A model generated the notes under the pieces. The model was not told where the DNA came from, did not search any database, and saw only the letters and a list, made by a program, of their open reading frames with translations. From CAWBRT01 sp963832785 (GTDB taxonomy: Bacteria; Acidobacteriota; Terriglobia; Terriglobales; Acidobacteriaceae), in assembly GCA_963832785.1 (NCBI GenBank), contig CAWHVF010000005.1, positions 1,488,001 to 1,552,000 on the forward strand: a stretch of DNA of 64,000 nucleotides, written 5' to 3'. Positions 1 through 7,842 of this stretch are shown here, piece after piece. Position 1 is the first letter of the stretch. Every line of letters starts with the position of its first letter. The position numbers and the translations under genes are program-made.

Positions 1-236
1 TGTTTCCCTTCACCGTGCTCTCCGGCGGCACCTACCAACTGAAAAGCTTTGTGGTGACCGTGCTGGCCGGTTTGGGCAAACCCATCGGCGCGCTGCTGGC
101 GGGCATTCTGCTGGGACTGCTGGAAAGCGCGGTCACCCCGTTCATCGCCGTGAGCTGGATTCCCCTGATCGAATTCGGTCTGTTCGTTCTGGCGCTGGTG
201 GCGTTTCCGCGCGGAATCTTCGGAAAGGCCGCCTGA
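1..236 (+). CDS. livH: LivH-type branched-chain amino acid ABC transporter permease, 3' end only
   Basis: This is the C-terminal part, about 77 residues, of an inner-membrane permease; the 5' end lies outside the window. The visible protein has two hydrophobic segments separated by a GKPIGALLAGILLGLLES stretch and ends PRGIFGK, which is the usual ending of the LivH/LivM permease fold (compare RPTGIFGE in the LivH of this window near 50.3 kb). The TGA stop shares its A with the ATG of the following livM, so the two are translationally coupled. With livM, livG and livF it should import branched-chain or other hydrophobic amino acids, or short amides. The substrate cannot be read from the sequence. 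The family call rests mainly on operon position. Confidence 0.85.
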   Translation, partial: FPFTVLSGGTYQLKSFVVTVLAGLGKPIGALLAGILLGLLESAVTPFIAVSWIPLIEFGLFVLALVAFPRGIFGKAA

Positions 237-1198
237 TGCTGAAGCGGCCCTCCTTTTGGATGATTCTGGCCGTAACCCTGTTGTTTGCCATCGTGCCGCT
301 AGCACGCGGCGATGCCATCCTGCGCGAGGACCTCATCCTCATCGCCATAGCCATCGCTCTGGCCAGCAACCTCAACCTGATGATCGGCTACACCGGCTAC
401 GTCAACTTCGGCAACGTGGTCTTCTACGGCCTGGGGGGCTACATCGGGCTTTACCTGACTACGGTGCGGGGATGGCCGCTGATCGCGGCCGCGCTGGCCG
501 CGGGGGTGGCGGTCACCGTCTTCGCTCTGGTTTTGGGATTCGCCATTTTAGGATTGCGGGGAGCGTATTTCGCCCTGGCCACCATCGGCGTGCTGGAGGC
601 GGTGCAGGCATTCGTTTCCAACTTCAGTCCCTGGGGGCGCGCCAGCGGCATGTATGTTTCGATGGACGCTTACACGCCTCTCGGCGGAGCCATGCGCGCC
701 GTCTGGGCCGCCTACCTGCTGGTAGTAGCCGCCATGGGCCTCTCGCTCCTGTTGAGCCTGTTCATCAAGAACTCGAAGTTCGGGCTGGGGCTGTTTGCCA
801 TTCGCGAGGACGAAGATGCGGCCCTCGTCCTCGGCGTCAATACCACGCGCTATAAGGCGCGCGTCTTTGCCATCTCGGCTTTTCTGCCGGCGGTAATCGG
901 GGCGCTGGTCTTTTTTAAAAATGGCATGATCGACCCCGAGGGTGCCTTCGATCTGACGTTCTCGATCGAAGCCATCGTGATGATGATGCTGGGCGGCCAG
1001 GGCACGGTCGCCGGCGCGGCCCTGGGCGCGGCCCTGTACGAGCAGCTCAGGGGATACCTGCTGACTTCGCCCAGCCTCACCAACTTTCACCTGGTAGTCG
1101 CCGGCGGGCTGCTGCTGATCATCATCCTGTTCGCGCCCGAGGGATTGATCGGGGGGTTCTATCGCCTGCTGCCCAAAATGCGGAGGGTGCTGGAGTGA
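236..1198 (+). CDS. livM: LivM-type branched-chain amino acid ABC transporter permease
   Basis: This 320-residue integral membrane protein is the second permease subunit of a HAAT-family ABC importer. It opens with a hydrophobic segment (MILAVTLLFAIVPLA). It then shows the LivM hallmark NLMIGYTGYVNFGNVVFYGLGGY near residues 47-68, further transmembrane helices, and the cytoplasmic coupling loop with FAIREDEDAALVLGVNT near residues 190-205, which contacts the ATPases. The end PEGLIGGFYRLLP is typical. The ATG overlaps the livH stop by one base, and its own TGA overlaps the GTG of livG in a GTGA junction, so the genes form one tight operon. Length is near the family norm (about 300-420 residues). 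Specificity is unknown. Confidence 0.93.
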   Translation: MLKRPSFWMILAVTLLFAIVPLARGDAILREDLILIAIAIALASNLNLMIGYTGYVNFGNVVFYGLGGYIGLYLTTVRGWPLIAAALAAGVAVTVFALVLGFAILGLRGAYFALATIGVLEAVQAFVSNFSPWGRASGMYVSMDAYTPLGGAMRAVWAAYLLVVAAMGLSLLLSLFIKNSKFGLGLFAIREDEDAALVLGVNTTRYKARVFAISAFLPAVIGALVFFKNGMIDPEGAFDLTFSIEAIVMMMLGGQGTVAGAALGAALYEQLRGYLLTSPSLTNFHLVVAGGLLLIIILFAPEGLIGGFYRLLPKMRRVLE

Positions 1199-1947
1199 AT
1201 CCGCTGCTGGAGGTGCGCGGCGTCAGCAAGAGCTTCGGCGGCCTGCTGGCCGTGAACAATGTGAGCTTTTCGATTGCGGAGGGCGAGATCATCGGCCTTA
1301 TCGGGCCGAATGGCGCGGGCAAGACCACCCTGTTCAACCTCATCAATGGAGTTTTCAAGCCCGACCGCGGAAGCATTCACTTTGCCGGCGCCGACATCAC
1401 GGGAGCGCCGCCCAACAAGGTCGTGCACCACGGCCTGGCGCGCACCCACCAGATCGTGCGGCCGCTGAACCAGCTTACCGTGCTGGACAACGTGATCGTG
1501 GGCGGCTGTTTCGGCCCGCAGGGGTTATCGCTCAAGCAGGCCGCCGAAGTTGCCCACCAAGTGCTGGCCGAGGTGGGCCTCGAGCATCGCAGCCAGACGC
1601 TGGCGCGCGAGTTGACCATCGCCGGCAAGAAGCGCCTGGAGGTGGCACGCGCCTTGGCCTCGCGGCCCAGGGCGATTCTGCTGGACGAAGTTCTGGCCGG
1701 GCTGAATCCCTCGGAGGTGGCGCGCATGATCGAAATTGTGCGCGCCATTCGCCAGCGCGGCATCTCGGTTTTCCTCATCGAGCACCTGATGCAGGCCATC
1801 ATGAACCTCTCCGACCGCATCATTGTCTTGAATTTCGGCGAGAAGATTGCCGAAGGCGAGCCGGCGGAGGTGGCCCGCCACCCGCAGGTAATTGAAGCCT
1901 ACCTGGGCGATCCCAACATCGCCGAAAAGCTCATGGAGCCGAACTGA
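1195..1947 (+). CDS. livG: LivG-type ABC transporter ATPase
   Basis: This 250-residue cytoplasmic ATPase energises the LivHM permease. The Walker A motif GPNGAGKTT lies near residues 38-46, followed by the LivG-type Q-loop region ARTHQIVRPLNQLTVLDNV. The signature motif is unusual: LTIAGKKRLEVARAL replaces the common LSYGQQRRLEIARAL, and Walker B reads ILLDEVLAGLNP with Val where Pro is usual. The switch His is in FLIEHLMQAIM and the end is EAYLGDPNIAEK. The start is a GTG inside a GTGA overlap with livM, and the stop overlaps the livF ATG. The degenerate signature may only be subfamily variation, because the residues needed for ATP binding remain. Confidence 0.93.
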   Translation: MNPLLEVRGVSKSFGGLLAVNNVSFSIAEGEIIGLIGPNGAGKTTLFNLINGVFKPDRGSIHFAGADITGAPPNKVVHHGLARTHQIVRPLNQLTVLDNVIVGGCFGPQGLSLKQAAEVAHQVLAEVGLEHRSQTLARELTIAGKKRLEVARALASRPRAILLDEVLAGLNPSEVARMIEIVRAIRQRGISVFLIEHLMQAIMNLSDRIIVLNFGEKIAEGEPAEVARHPQVIEAYLGDPNIAEKLMEPN

Positions 1948-2660
1948 TGAGCGCGCCGGTGGAAATCGAAGCGCTTGAGTCCGGCTACGGCGAAATCCAG
2001 GTGCTCTGGGGCATCTCGTTCAAAGTGCGCGCCGGGCAACTGACCAGCATCATTGGCGCCAACGGTGCCGGCAAGACCACCACCCTGCGCACCGTAGTGG
2101 GCGCGGTGCGCCCGTGGGGCGGGCGCATCTTGCTCGACGGAGAGGACATTACCCGCATGCCGCCCCACGCCAAGGCGGAACGAGGCCTGGTGCTGGTTCC
2201 CGAAGGCCGCCAGCTCTTCGGCCAGCTTACCGTGCAGGAGAACCTGGAGCTGGGCGCCTATTCGCGGCGCGCGCGCGGGCACATGAAGTGGAACCTGGGC
2301 CGCGTCTTTGAGCTGTTCCCGCGCCTGGAGCAGCGCTGCCGGCAGCGCTCGGCCACGCTTTCCGGCGGCGAGCAGCAGATGCTTGCCCTGGGCCGCGGGC
2401 TCATGGAAGAGCCGCGCGTGCTGATGATCGACGAGCTTTCCCTGGGGCTGGCGCCGGTTCTGGCACAACAACTGTTTTTGACGCTGAAGACGTTGAAGCG
2501 CAGCGGCCTGACCATGGTGCTGGTGGAGCAGAATGTACACTTGGCGCTGGCCTTGAGCGACTATGCCTATGTCATGGCCGAAGGCCGCGTGCACCTGGAA
2601 GGCCCCGCCCGCCAGATCGCCGCCAGCGACGAGGTGCGCCGGGCATACCTGGGGCTGTAG
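1947..2660 (+). CDS. livF: LivF-type ABC transporter ATPase
   Basis: This 237-residue second ATPase pairs with LivG as a heterodimer beneath the permeases. Walker A is GANGAGKTTTLR (near residues 35-46), the signature is LSGGEQQMLALGR, Walker B is VLMIDELSLGLAP, and the LivF hallmark LVPEGRQLFGQLTVQENLELGAY is present. Family length is 230-240 residues. It is the last gene of the operon: the ATG overlaps the livG stop in TGATG. A perfect 16-bp-stem palindrome follows 26 bases after the stop and separates it from the convergent binding-protein gene. No periplasmic binding protein is seen directly with this operon inside the window. Confidence 0.95.
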   Translation: MSAPVEIEALESGYGEIQVLWGISFKVRAGQLTSIIGANGAGKTTTLRTVVGAVRPWGGRILLDGEDITRMPPHAKAERGLVLVPEGRQLFGQLTVQENLELGAYSRRARGHMKWNLGRVFELFPRLEQRCRQRSATLSGGEQQMLALGRGLMEEPRVLMIDELSLGLAPVLAQQLFLTLKTLKRSGLTMVLVEQNVHLALALSDYAYVMAEGRVHLEGPARQIAASDEVRRAYLGL

Positions 2661-2685
2661 GGATTAAGGAGTTAGACGTTAGTGA

Positions 2686-2726
2686 GGTGCCCCACATCTG
2701 CGCGCCGTTCGCAGATGTGGGGCACC
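2686..2726. repeat. REP-like palindrome between convergent genes
   Basis: Arms GGTGCCCCACATCTGC (2686-2701) and its exact reverse complement (2711-2726) flank a 9-base loop containing GCGCCGTTC. The GGTGCCCCA head and GGCACC tail match the palindromes around the transposase at 14.4-16.0 kb. It lies between convergent livF and the ModA-like gene and could act as a bidirectional transcript end, although no T-tract follows. Confidence 0.8.
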
Positions 2727-2753
2727 AATCAAGATTTCCAGTGCCACTATCCG

Positions 2754-3530
2754 CTATTTCGGTATCTGCATGCCAGTTGCTTTCAGCACCGGGGCCGCCT
2801 TGGCGGATCTCAAAAACTTGATAAGGCGCTTTCCCGCGGCGGCATTCTTGCTGCCGGCGAAGATGCCCCCGGAGAAAAGGGTCAGGTCCTGAAGGTCTCC
2901 CGGCAGAGGTCCGACAATCTCGATTCCCTTGGTGGCCCGCAGCTCGCTCTCCATCTGCACTCCCATTTCGGCCTTGCCGGAGGCGACCAGCGGGCCCACT
3001 GCTCCGCCGCCCCCAACTAAAGTCGTCTTGGGCTTTACCTGGTCGGCGATGCCGAGACGCTGCAGCACCTTGGCAAAGTGAATGCCGCTGGCGCCGCCGG
3101 CGGCGGGGTCCGTATAGGCGATCGACTTGGCCGACAGCACCGCCTGCTTGAGGGCTGACGCCGAACTGATGTCAGGCTTAGGCGCTCCCGCCCGCACGGC
3201 TACCGAGATGCCCGTGGCGGCAATGTCTTTCACTGTTTTCGGGTCAAGCTTGCCCTCCTGGGCCAGCTTGCGGATGGCCGAGCCGGTCAGAATGACGACG
3301 TCGGCAACTTCGCCGCTGCTAATGCGCTTCATGGCCGCGCCGGTGGTGGAATCGAAGATGACCAGCTTGGTGCCGGTTTTGCGTTCGAACTCGGGCGCCA
3401 ATTTTTCCATGGCCGGCGTCAGCGCGTGGGTGCAGAAAACCTTCAGCTCGACCGCCCCTGCCGCCGAGGGCACTACCAGCAGCAGGAACAGCGAAAACAT
3501 CAGCCAGTGCAGCAGAACGGTGCGAATCAC
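2754..3530 (-). CDS. ModA-like extracellular solute-binding protein
   Basis: This exported binding protein of about 258 residues belongs to the molybdate-binding-like (PBP type 2) superfamily. A GTG start at 3530 is chosen because GGAGG precedes it by 5 bases and because it puts a clean signal peptide (VLLHWLMFSLFLLLVVPSAA) at the N-terminus. An upstream reading would add a basic leader. The mature part begins VELKVFCTHALTPAMEKLAPEFE and has DSTTGAAMKRI, GEVADVVILTG and YTDPAAGGASGIHF, the ligand-loop pattern of this family. No cognate ModB/ModC genes adjoin it, so it may be a stand-alone or orphan binder. Oxyanion specificity is possible but unproven. Confidence 0.82.
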   Translation of the reverse strand: MIRTVLLHWLMFSLFLLLVVPSAAGAVELKVFCTHALTPAMEKLAPEFERKTGTKLVIFDSTTGAAMKRISSGEVADVVILTGSAIRKLAQEGKLDPKTVKDIAATGISVAVRAGAPKPDISSASALKQAVLSAKSIAYTDPAAGGASGIHFAKVLQRLGIADQVKPKTTLVGGGGAVGPLVASGKAEMGVQMESELRATKGIEIVGPLPGDLQDLTLFSGGIFAGSKNAAAGKRLIKFLRSAKAAPVLKATGMQIPK

Positions 3531-3673
3531 GTTGTCCTCCCCATGTGCGGATATGGCAAAAACACAGCTTGGTGATTTTTTACGGATTTTGCTTGCGCGC
3601 AGTATGCCAGAGTCGCTGGATTTCAGCAATGCGTATCGCCCTGGGGCGGGAGGACGATGTGGAGCGCCCCCAC

Positions 3674-3726
3674 AGCGGCTGAAGCCGCTTCAATTCAACA
3701 TCTATTCCCACGCCTAAAGGCGTGGG
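3674..3726. repeat. Paired short extragenic palindromes
   Basis: Two hairpins lie in the gap between the ModA-like gene and kdpE. One is AGCGGC-TGAA-GCCGCT (3674-3689) and the other CCCACGCC-TAAA-GGCGTGGG (3707-3726), followed by CTTCC. A related hairpin with the same GCGTGGG core occurs at 35231-35255, so this is a second dispersed palindrome family in the window. Confidence 0.6.
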
Positions 3727-3775
3727 CTTCCACGCTGCGGCGAAGCTGGCTAGTTTGGAAAAACCCAATACGCGC

Positions 3776-4477
3776 TTATTCACCGGGATCGAAGCGGTAG
3801 CCCACCCAGGGCTCGGTAAGGATATAGTGCCTGGAGCCGCCGCCGGCCTCGAGTTTCTTGCGCAGGTGGCCGACGAAGACGCGCAGGTATTCCGGCTGCT
3901 CGACGCTGTTTTCGCCCCACACCGCGGCCAGCAGCACGCGATGGGTTATCACCCGTCCCGGGTGCCGCGCCAGGTATACCAACAGGTCGAACTCCTTGGG
4001 CGTCAGGTGCACTTCCCGCTGGCGCACGTGGACGCTGTGGGCCTGGAGGTCTATGCGGAAATCGCCGATCAGAATAACCTCGGCTTCCGGCTTTGATCCG
4101 GCCGTGGCCCGGCGCAGGGCGGCGCGCACCCGTGCCAGCAATTCGTCCACGCTGAATGGCTTGGTGATGTAGTCGTCGGCGCCGGCGTCGAGCGCCTCGA
4201 TCTTGATTTTTTCCTCTCCTTTCACCGACAGCACGATTATGGGAACGGCGGAGTTTTTGCGCACGTAGCGGCATAGCTCCAGTCCGTTCATGTTGGGCAT
4301 GCGCAGGTCGGTGATCACCATGTCCGGGGTCCAGTCCTTCATGACCTGCACGGCCTCGTCGCCGTCGCGGGCAGTGCGGATGGCATATCCCCGGCTGGAA
4401 AGCGTGGTCTTCAGCACGCGCGTGATCTGCGGCTCGTCGTCGACCACCAGGATATTGCGGGTCTCGTTTGGGCTCAT
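3776..4477 (-). CDS. kdpE: KdpE-type response regulator (OmpR/PhoB family)
   Basis: This 233-residue two-component regulator has an N-terminal receiver domain with the acidic pocket VVDDEP, phospho-acceptor Asp57 in MVITDLRMP and the conserved Lys in DYITKPF. A C-terminal winged-helix DNA-binding domain contains LTPKEFDLLVYLARHPGRVITHR and ends EPWVGYRF, the KdpE-type ending. In other bacteria KdpE activates kdpFABC at low K+ or turgor. It follows the KdpD N-terminal gene by 10 bases on the same strand, so the two are co-transcribed. No kdpFABC genes are in the window, so the regulated target may be elsewhere or different. Confidence 0.9.
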   Translation of the reverse strand: MSPNETRNILVVDDEPQITRVLKTTLSSRGYAIRTARDGDEAVQVMKDWTPDMVITDLRMPNMNGLELCRYVRKNSAVPIIVLSVKGEEKIKIEALDAGADDYITKPFSVDELLARVRAALRRATAGSKPEAEVILIGDFRIDLQAHSVHVRQREVHLTPKEFDLLVYLARHPGRVITHRVLLAAVWGENSVEQPEYLRVFVGHLRKKLEAGGGSRHYILTEPWVGYRFDPGE

Positions 4478-4487
4478 CGCCGGGAAC

Positions 4488-5612
4488 TCACCTCACTTCC
4501 TGGGTGACGATGTGGACATCGACCGGGGGAGCGTCGCGCAGAAATCTCTGGATGGCCGACAAATACAGATACCTGCGCCAGCTACTCTGCGACGAACGGC
4601 CGAAAACCACATGCGTGATGTGCTTTTCGCGCACCATCTTGGCGACCTCGGCGGCCACGTTCTTGCCCTCGGCCCGCAGGATCTGGGCTCCCAGATTCTC
4701 GGCAAAGCGGATGTTCTGGCTGAGGGTGCGCTGGTTTTCCGGGTCCTTGTCGGCGCCGATATCGATGTAGGCGACGAACAATTCGGCGTCGATGCGGCTG
4801 GCCATGCGCGCTCCGCGTGCGATCAGGTACTGCGCCGAGGGATTGGAGCTGATGCACACCAGGATGCGCTCGCGCACGCCGATGATACGTCCCGGCTCTT
4901 CCTTGGCCAGTTGCGATTCCAGGCTGCGGTCCACCGCCTTGGCCACCTGTTGCAGCGCCAGCTCGCGCAGGGCGATCAGGTTGGTGGGGCGGAAGAAGTG
5001 TCCCAGGGCGCGGTCGGCCCGGTCCACCGGGTAGATATCGCCGCGGCGCATGCGGTGCTGCAGGGCTTCGGGCGTGAGATCGACCAGCACGATCTCGGTC
5101 ACGCGCTGCATGATCCAATCCGGAACCGTCTCGCGCACGCGCACGCCGGTAATGCTGTGCACCAGCGGATTGAGGCTTTCGATGTGCTGCACGTTCATCG
5201 TCGAAAGCACGTCCATGCCGGCGTCCAGCAGTTCCAGCACGTCCTGGTAACGTTTGGCGTTGCGGCTGCCTTCGATGTTGGTGTGCGCCAGCTCGTCCAC
5301 CAGCACCACCTGCGGCTTGCGCGCCAGGATGGCGTCGATGTCCATCTCTTCGAAGCTGGCGCCCTTGTACTGGATCTGCCGCCGCGGGACGGCCTCCAGG
5401 TTGAGGGCCAGCTCGGCGATGGCCTGGCGCCCGTGGGTTTCCACCACCCCTATGACCGCGTCTTCCCCGTAGCGCCGGCGGCGGATGCCTTCGCTGAGCA
5501 TGGTGTAGGTCTTGCCGACACCGGGAGCGTATCCCAGAAAGAGCTTGAAAATGGCCTCTTTCTTCTGCGGTTCGGTCTCTTCCAGCCATTGTTCGGGTGT
5601 CTTCGGCATCAT
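4488..5612 (-). CDS. kdpD: KdpD N-terminal sensor module (KdpD + Usp domains) without kinase
   Basis: This 374-residue cytoplasmic protein matches only the N-terminal half of KdpD. The KdpD domain shows Walker A GYAPGVGKT at residues 27-35 and the Walker B-like VVLVDELAHTN, followed by HRMRRGDIYP and a universal-stress-protein-like domain (residues about 245-370; LVCISSNPSAQYLIARGARMA, THVVFGRSSQSSW). It stops where full-length KdpD would enter its four membrane helices. Those helices and a kinase are encoded by the divergent gene starting at 5732. The start is the first of two adjacent ATGs, with GGGAGAA upstream. Full-length KdpD is about 900 residues, so this is a domain-precise split rather than random truncation. 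Confidence 0.9.
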   Translation of the reverse strand: MMPKTPEQWLEETEPQKKEAIFKLFLGYAPGVGKTYTMLSEGIRRRRYGEDAVIGVVETHGRQAIAELALNLEAVPRRQIQYKGASFEEMDIDAILARKPQVVLVDELAHTNIEGSRNAKRYQDVLELLDAGMDVLSTMNVQHIESLNPLVHSITGVRVRETVPDWIMQRVTEIVLVDLTPEALQHRMRRGDIYPVDRADRALGHFFRPTNLIALRELALQQVAKAVDRSLESQLAKEEPGRIIGVRERILVCISSNPSAQYLIARGARMASRIDAELFVAYIDIGADKDPENQRTLSQNIRFAENLGAQILRAEGKNVAAEVAKMVREKHITHVVFGRSSQSSWRRYLYLSAIQRFLRDAPPVDVHIVTQEVR

Positions 5613-5657
5613 GGGTATTCTCCCGCAGCGAGAAGCAGTTTGTCGAATGGTGGTAGT

Positions 5658-5703
5658 GGGTCAATTAACATTCGATAAAGACGGCGCCTGTCTAAATTGA
5701 CCC
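5658..5703. promoter_or_regulatory. Inverted repeat between the two divergent KdpD halves
   Basis: GGGTCAATT (5658-5666) and AATTGACCC (5695-5703) are perfect inverted repeats 28 bases apart in the 119-base gap between the divergent genes. Each arm contains a TTGACC -35-like hexamer, one per strand. The symmetry could be a shared operator, or simply two opposed -35 boxes. Confidence 0.55.
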
Positions 5704-5724
5704 GCTGCCCAAATAAGCTACAAT
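5697..5724 (+). promoter_or_regulatory. Sigma-70-like promoter predicting a leaderless histidine-kinase mRNA
   Basis: TTGACC (5697-5702) and TACAAT (5719-5724) are separated by 16 bases. The GTG start of the kinase at 5732 lies 7 bases after the -10 box, so transcription would begin at or next to the start codon. No Shine-Dalgarno sequence precedes the GTG, which agrees with leaderless translation. Confidence 0.6.
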
Positions 5725-5731
5725 TTCGGTC

Positions 5732-7177
5732 GTGAAACGATGGCTTGCAGCGCAGGCATTACACTACGGCATCGCCGCCGCCGTCGTCTGCCTGATTACC
5801 TGGTTCTATTTCAGCCTGGTCCATGTCAACCAGACAACGGTGGGATTCACGCTCCTGCTGGCCATCCTGCTGGTGGCGGCTGCCTGGGGTCTGCGGTGCG
5901 CGATTTTCATGTCGCTGCTGGCCACGCTGGCCTATAACGTCTTCTTCCTGCCGCCGGTCTTGCATATCACCATCGCAGATCCGCAGAACTGGGTGGCGCT
6001 TTTTGCCTTCCTGGTAACCGCGACCGTGGCCAGCCAACTGGCCGAGCGTGCCCGGCGGGAGGCTGTGCACACCAACCAGCGGCGGCGCGAGGTGGAGCGG
6101 CTGTACGCCTTCAGCCAGCAGTTGCTAGTGGCGCAGGGGGTTTACGAACTGCTCAACACCATTCCCCGGCACGTGGTGGACACTTTTGGGGCGCAGGGCG
6201 CGGCGTTGCTGCTGGACGGCCGGCCGCAGCCGTACTTTTCCGACATTGCCAGCCAGTCCGCGCTGAGCATCGAGGATTTGCGGACGGTGAGCGGACGGGG
6301 CGAGCCCTTCATCGACCGCGAGCGCGGCCTCTGCTACCTGCCTTTGCGGCTGGGAATTCGCTCGGTGGGCAGCATCGGGATTAGCGGCTGCCAGTTGTCG
6401 CGCGAAAGCCTGGACGCCATCGGCAGCCTGGCGGCCATAGCCATCGAAAGCGGACGAACCGTAGAAAAGCTCACCAAAGCCGAAGCCGCGCGCGAGAGCG
6501 ACCGCCTGCGCACTGTCCTGCTGGACGCCGTCACCCACGAATTCCGTACGCCGCTGACGGCCATCAAAGCCTCGGCCGAGACCCTGCAGTCCGATGCCGG
6601 CCTGGAGCCGGCGCAGCGCCAGGAACTGCTGACTGTCATCAACGAGGAAAGCGACCGCCTGAACCGCCTGGTGGGCGAGGCGGCGGAGGTGGCGCAACTG
6701 GATGCCCGCCAGGTGGAGTTGCATGCCAGTCCACACAATATTCGCGAAGCCATAGACGCCGCGGTCGACAAAACCCGGCAATTGCTGGCACAGCATCCGC
6801 TGGAAGTCGCGGTTCCCGACGGGCTGCCGGCAGTGAAAATGGACCTTGAACGCATCACCGAAGTGCTGCAGCAATTGCTGGATAACGCCGGCAAGTACTC
6901 CCCAGCCGGCACCCAGGTGCACATCACCGCCGAACTGCGCGATTCGGAGTTGGTCATCAGCGTGGCTGATCATGGGCCCGGCATCGACGAGTTCGACCTC
7001 TCGATGATCTTCGAGAAGTTCTACCGCGGCAGAAATCAGCGGGTCTCGCTGCAGGGCACGGGCATGGGGCTGGCCATTGCCAAGGCCATCGTGGAGCTGC
7101 ACGGCGGCAGGATCGGCGTCACCAGCCAGCTTGGCAGAGGCTCGGTGTTTTACTTCACCCTGCCGGTGGCATCGTAG
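5732..7177 (+). CDS. KdpD C-terminal-like membrane histidine kinase (DUF4118-GAF-HisKA-HATPase)
   Basis: This 481-residue sensor kinase corresponds to the C-terminal half of KdpD. Residues about 8-100 form the four-helix DUF4118 membrane block, with NQTTVGFTLLLAILLVAAAWG and LATLAYNVFFLPP typical of KdpD. A GAF-like region follows (about 110-245), then the phospho-acceptor His269 in DAVTHEFRTPL. The ATPase domain has the N-box QLLDNAGKYSPAG, the G1 box DHGPGID and GTGMGLAIAKAIVELHGG. The start is a GTG 7 bases after a good -10 box. It is divergent from the N-terminal KdpD gene and kdpE, and the two KdpD parts plus KdpE would make one signalling unit. It could also be an independent KdpD-like kinase. 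Confidence 0.88.
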   Translation: MKRWLAAQALHYGIAAAVVCLITWFYFSLVHVNQTTVGFTLLLAILLVAAAWGLRCAIFMSLLATLAYNVFFLPPVLHITIADPQNWVALFAFLVTATVASQLAERARREAVHTNQRRREVERLYAFSQQLLVAQGVYELLNTIPRHVVDTFGAQGAALLLDGRPQPYFSDIASQSALSIEDLRTVSGRGEPFIDRERGLCYLPLRLGIRSVGSIGISGCQLSRESLDAIGSLAAIAIESGRTVEKLTKAEAARESDRLRTVLLDAVTHEFRTPLTAIKASAETLQSDAGLEPAQRQELLTVINEESDRLNRLVGEAAEVAQLDARQVELHASPHNIREAIDAAVDKTRQLLAQHPLEVAVPDGLPAVKMDLERITEVLQQLLDNAGKYSPAGTQVHITAELRDSELVISVADHGPGIDEFDLSMIFEKFYRGRNQRVSLQGTGMGLAIAKAIVELHGGRIGVTSQLGRGSVFYFTLPVAS

Positions 7178-7300
7178 AGATACGACGTAGCGCCGCGGGC
7201 AGAAGGCGCGCCGCAGCGGCTGCACTACTACATTTCGCCAAAGGCCACGTTTCTTTTATGATGATTGCTTCTCAGCCGAGAAGCACAGGAGAGGCCAAAC

Positions 7301-7723
7301 ATGTCCGCGATGTCGAATGCCTATGGTCCGCCGATCAGCGTGGAAGTCGCCCGCAAGGTTGCCGCCGCCGCTCTGGCCGAGGCGCGCAAGAACAATTGGA
7401 CGATGGCGGTGGCCATCGTCGATCCCGGCGGTTACCTCGTCTATTTCGAGAAAATGGACAACACGCAGCTTGCCGGCTCGCAGATCGCCATCGATAAGGC
7501 CCGCTCGGCGGCGCTGTTCAAGCGTCCGACCAGGGTGATGCAGGAGATGCTGGCCGCCGGCGGCGCCGGCGTGCGCGTGCTGCGGTTGCGTGGAGCCATT
7601 CCGGTCGACGGCGGCCTGCCGCTGTTTTCCGAAGGCAAGATCATCGGCGCCATTGGCATGTCCGGCGACGCCAGCGAGAACGACGGCCGGTGCTGCCAGG
7701 CCGGCGCCGATGTGCTGAAGTAA
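7301..7723 (+). CDS. GlcG/HbpS family (DUF336) protein
   Basis: This 140-residue protein belongs to the family that includes GlcG and the haem-binding HbpS. The ATG at 7301 is chosen because AGGAGAGG precedes it by 6 bases; an in-frame ATG 36 bases upstream has no such site. Motifs are MAVAIVDPGGYLVYFEKMD (about 33-51), GSQIAIDKARSAALFKRPT and GAIGMSGDASENDGRCCQAG near the C-terminus. Members often sit with glycolate or diol oxidation genes, and some bind haem or corrinoids. No signal peptide is seen. The neighbours here give no clear pathway, so the substrate or ligand is unknown. Confidence 0.82.
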   Translation: MSAMSNAYGPPISVEVARKVAAAALAEARKNNWTMAVAIVDPGGYLVYFEKMDNTQLAGSQIAIDKARSAALFKRPTRVMQEMLAAGGAGVRVLRLRGAIPVDGGLPLFSEGKIIGAIGMSGDASENDGRCCQAGADVLK

Positions 7724-7842
7724 TTTGAGTTTCAATTTCTTGGGCCGGGATTGTGAGATGTCCCGCCAGCGATACGGCGCAGGAGACCCTTTATACCAAG
7801 AAATGGCCGTCATTCCGAGCGAGCGCCGCGTGGGGTAGTGTC

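Noticed and set aside
4290..5678. A 462-codon plus-strand frame over kdpE and kdpD
   Set aside because: Antisense to two genes with clear catalytic motifs; composition is His/Gly/Val-rich as expected for a shadow frame.
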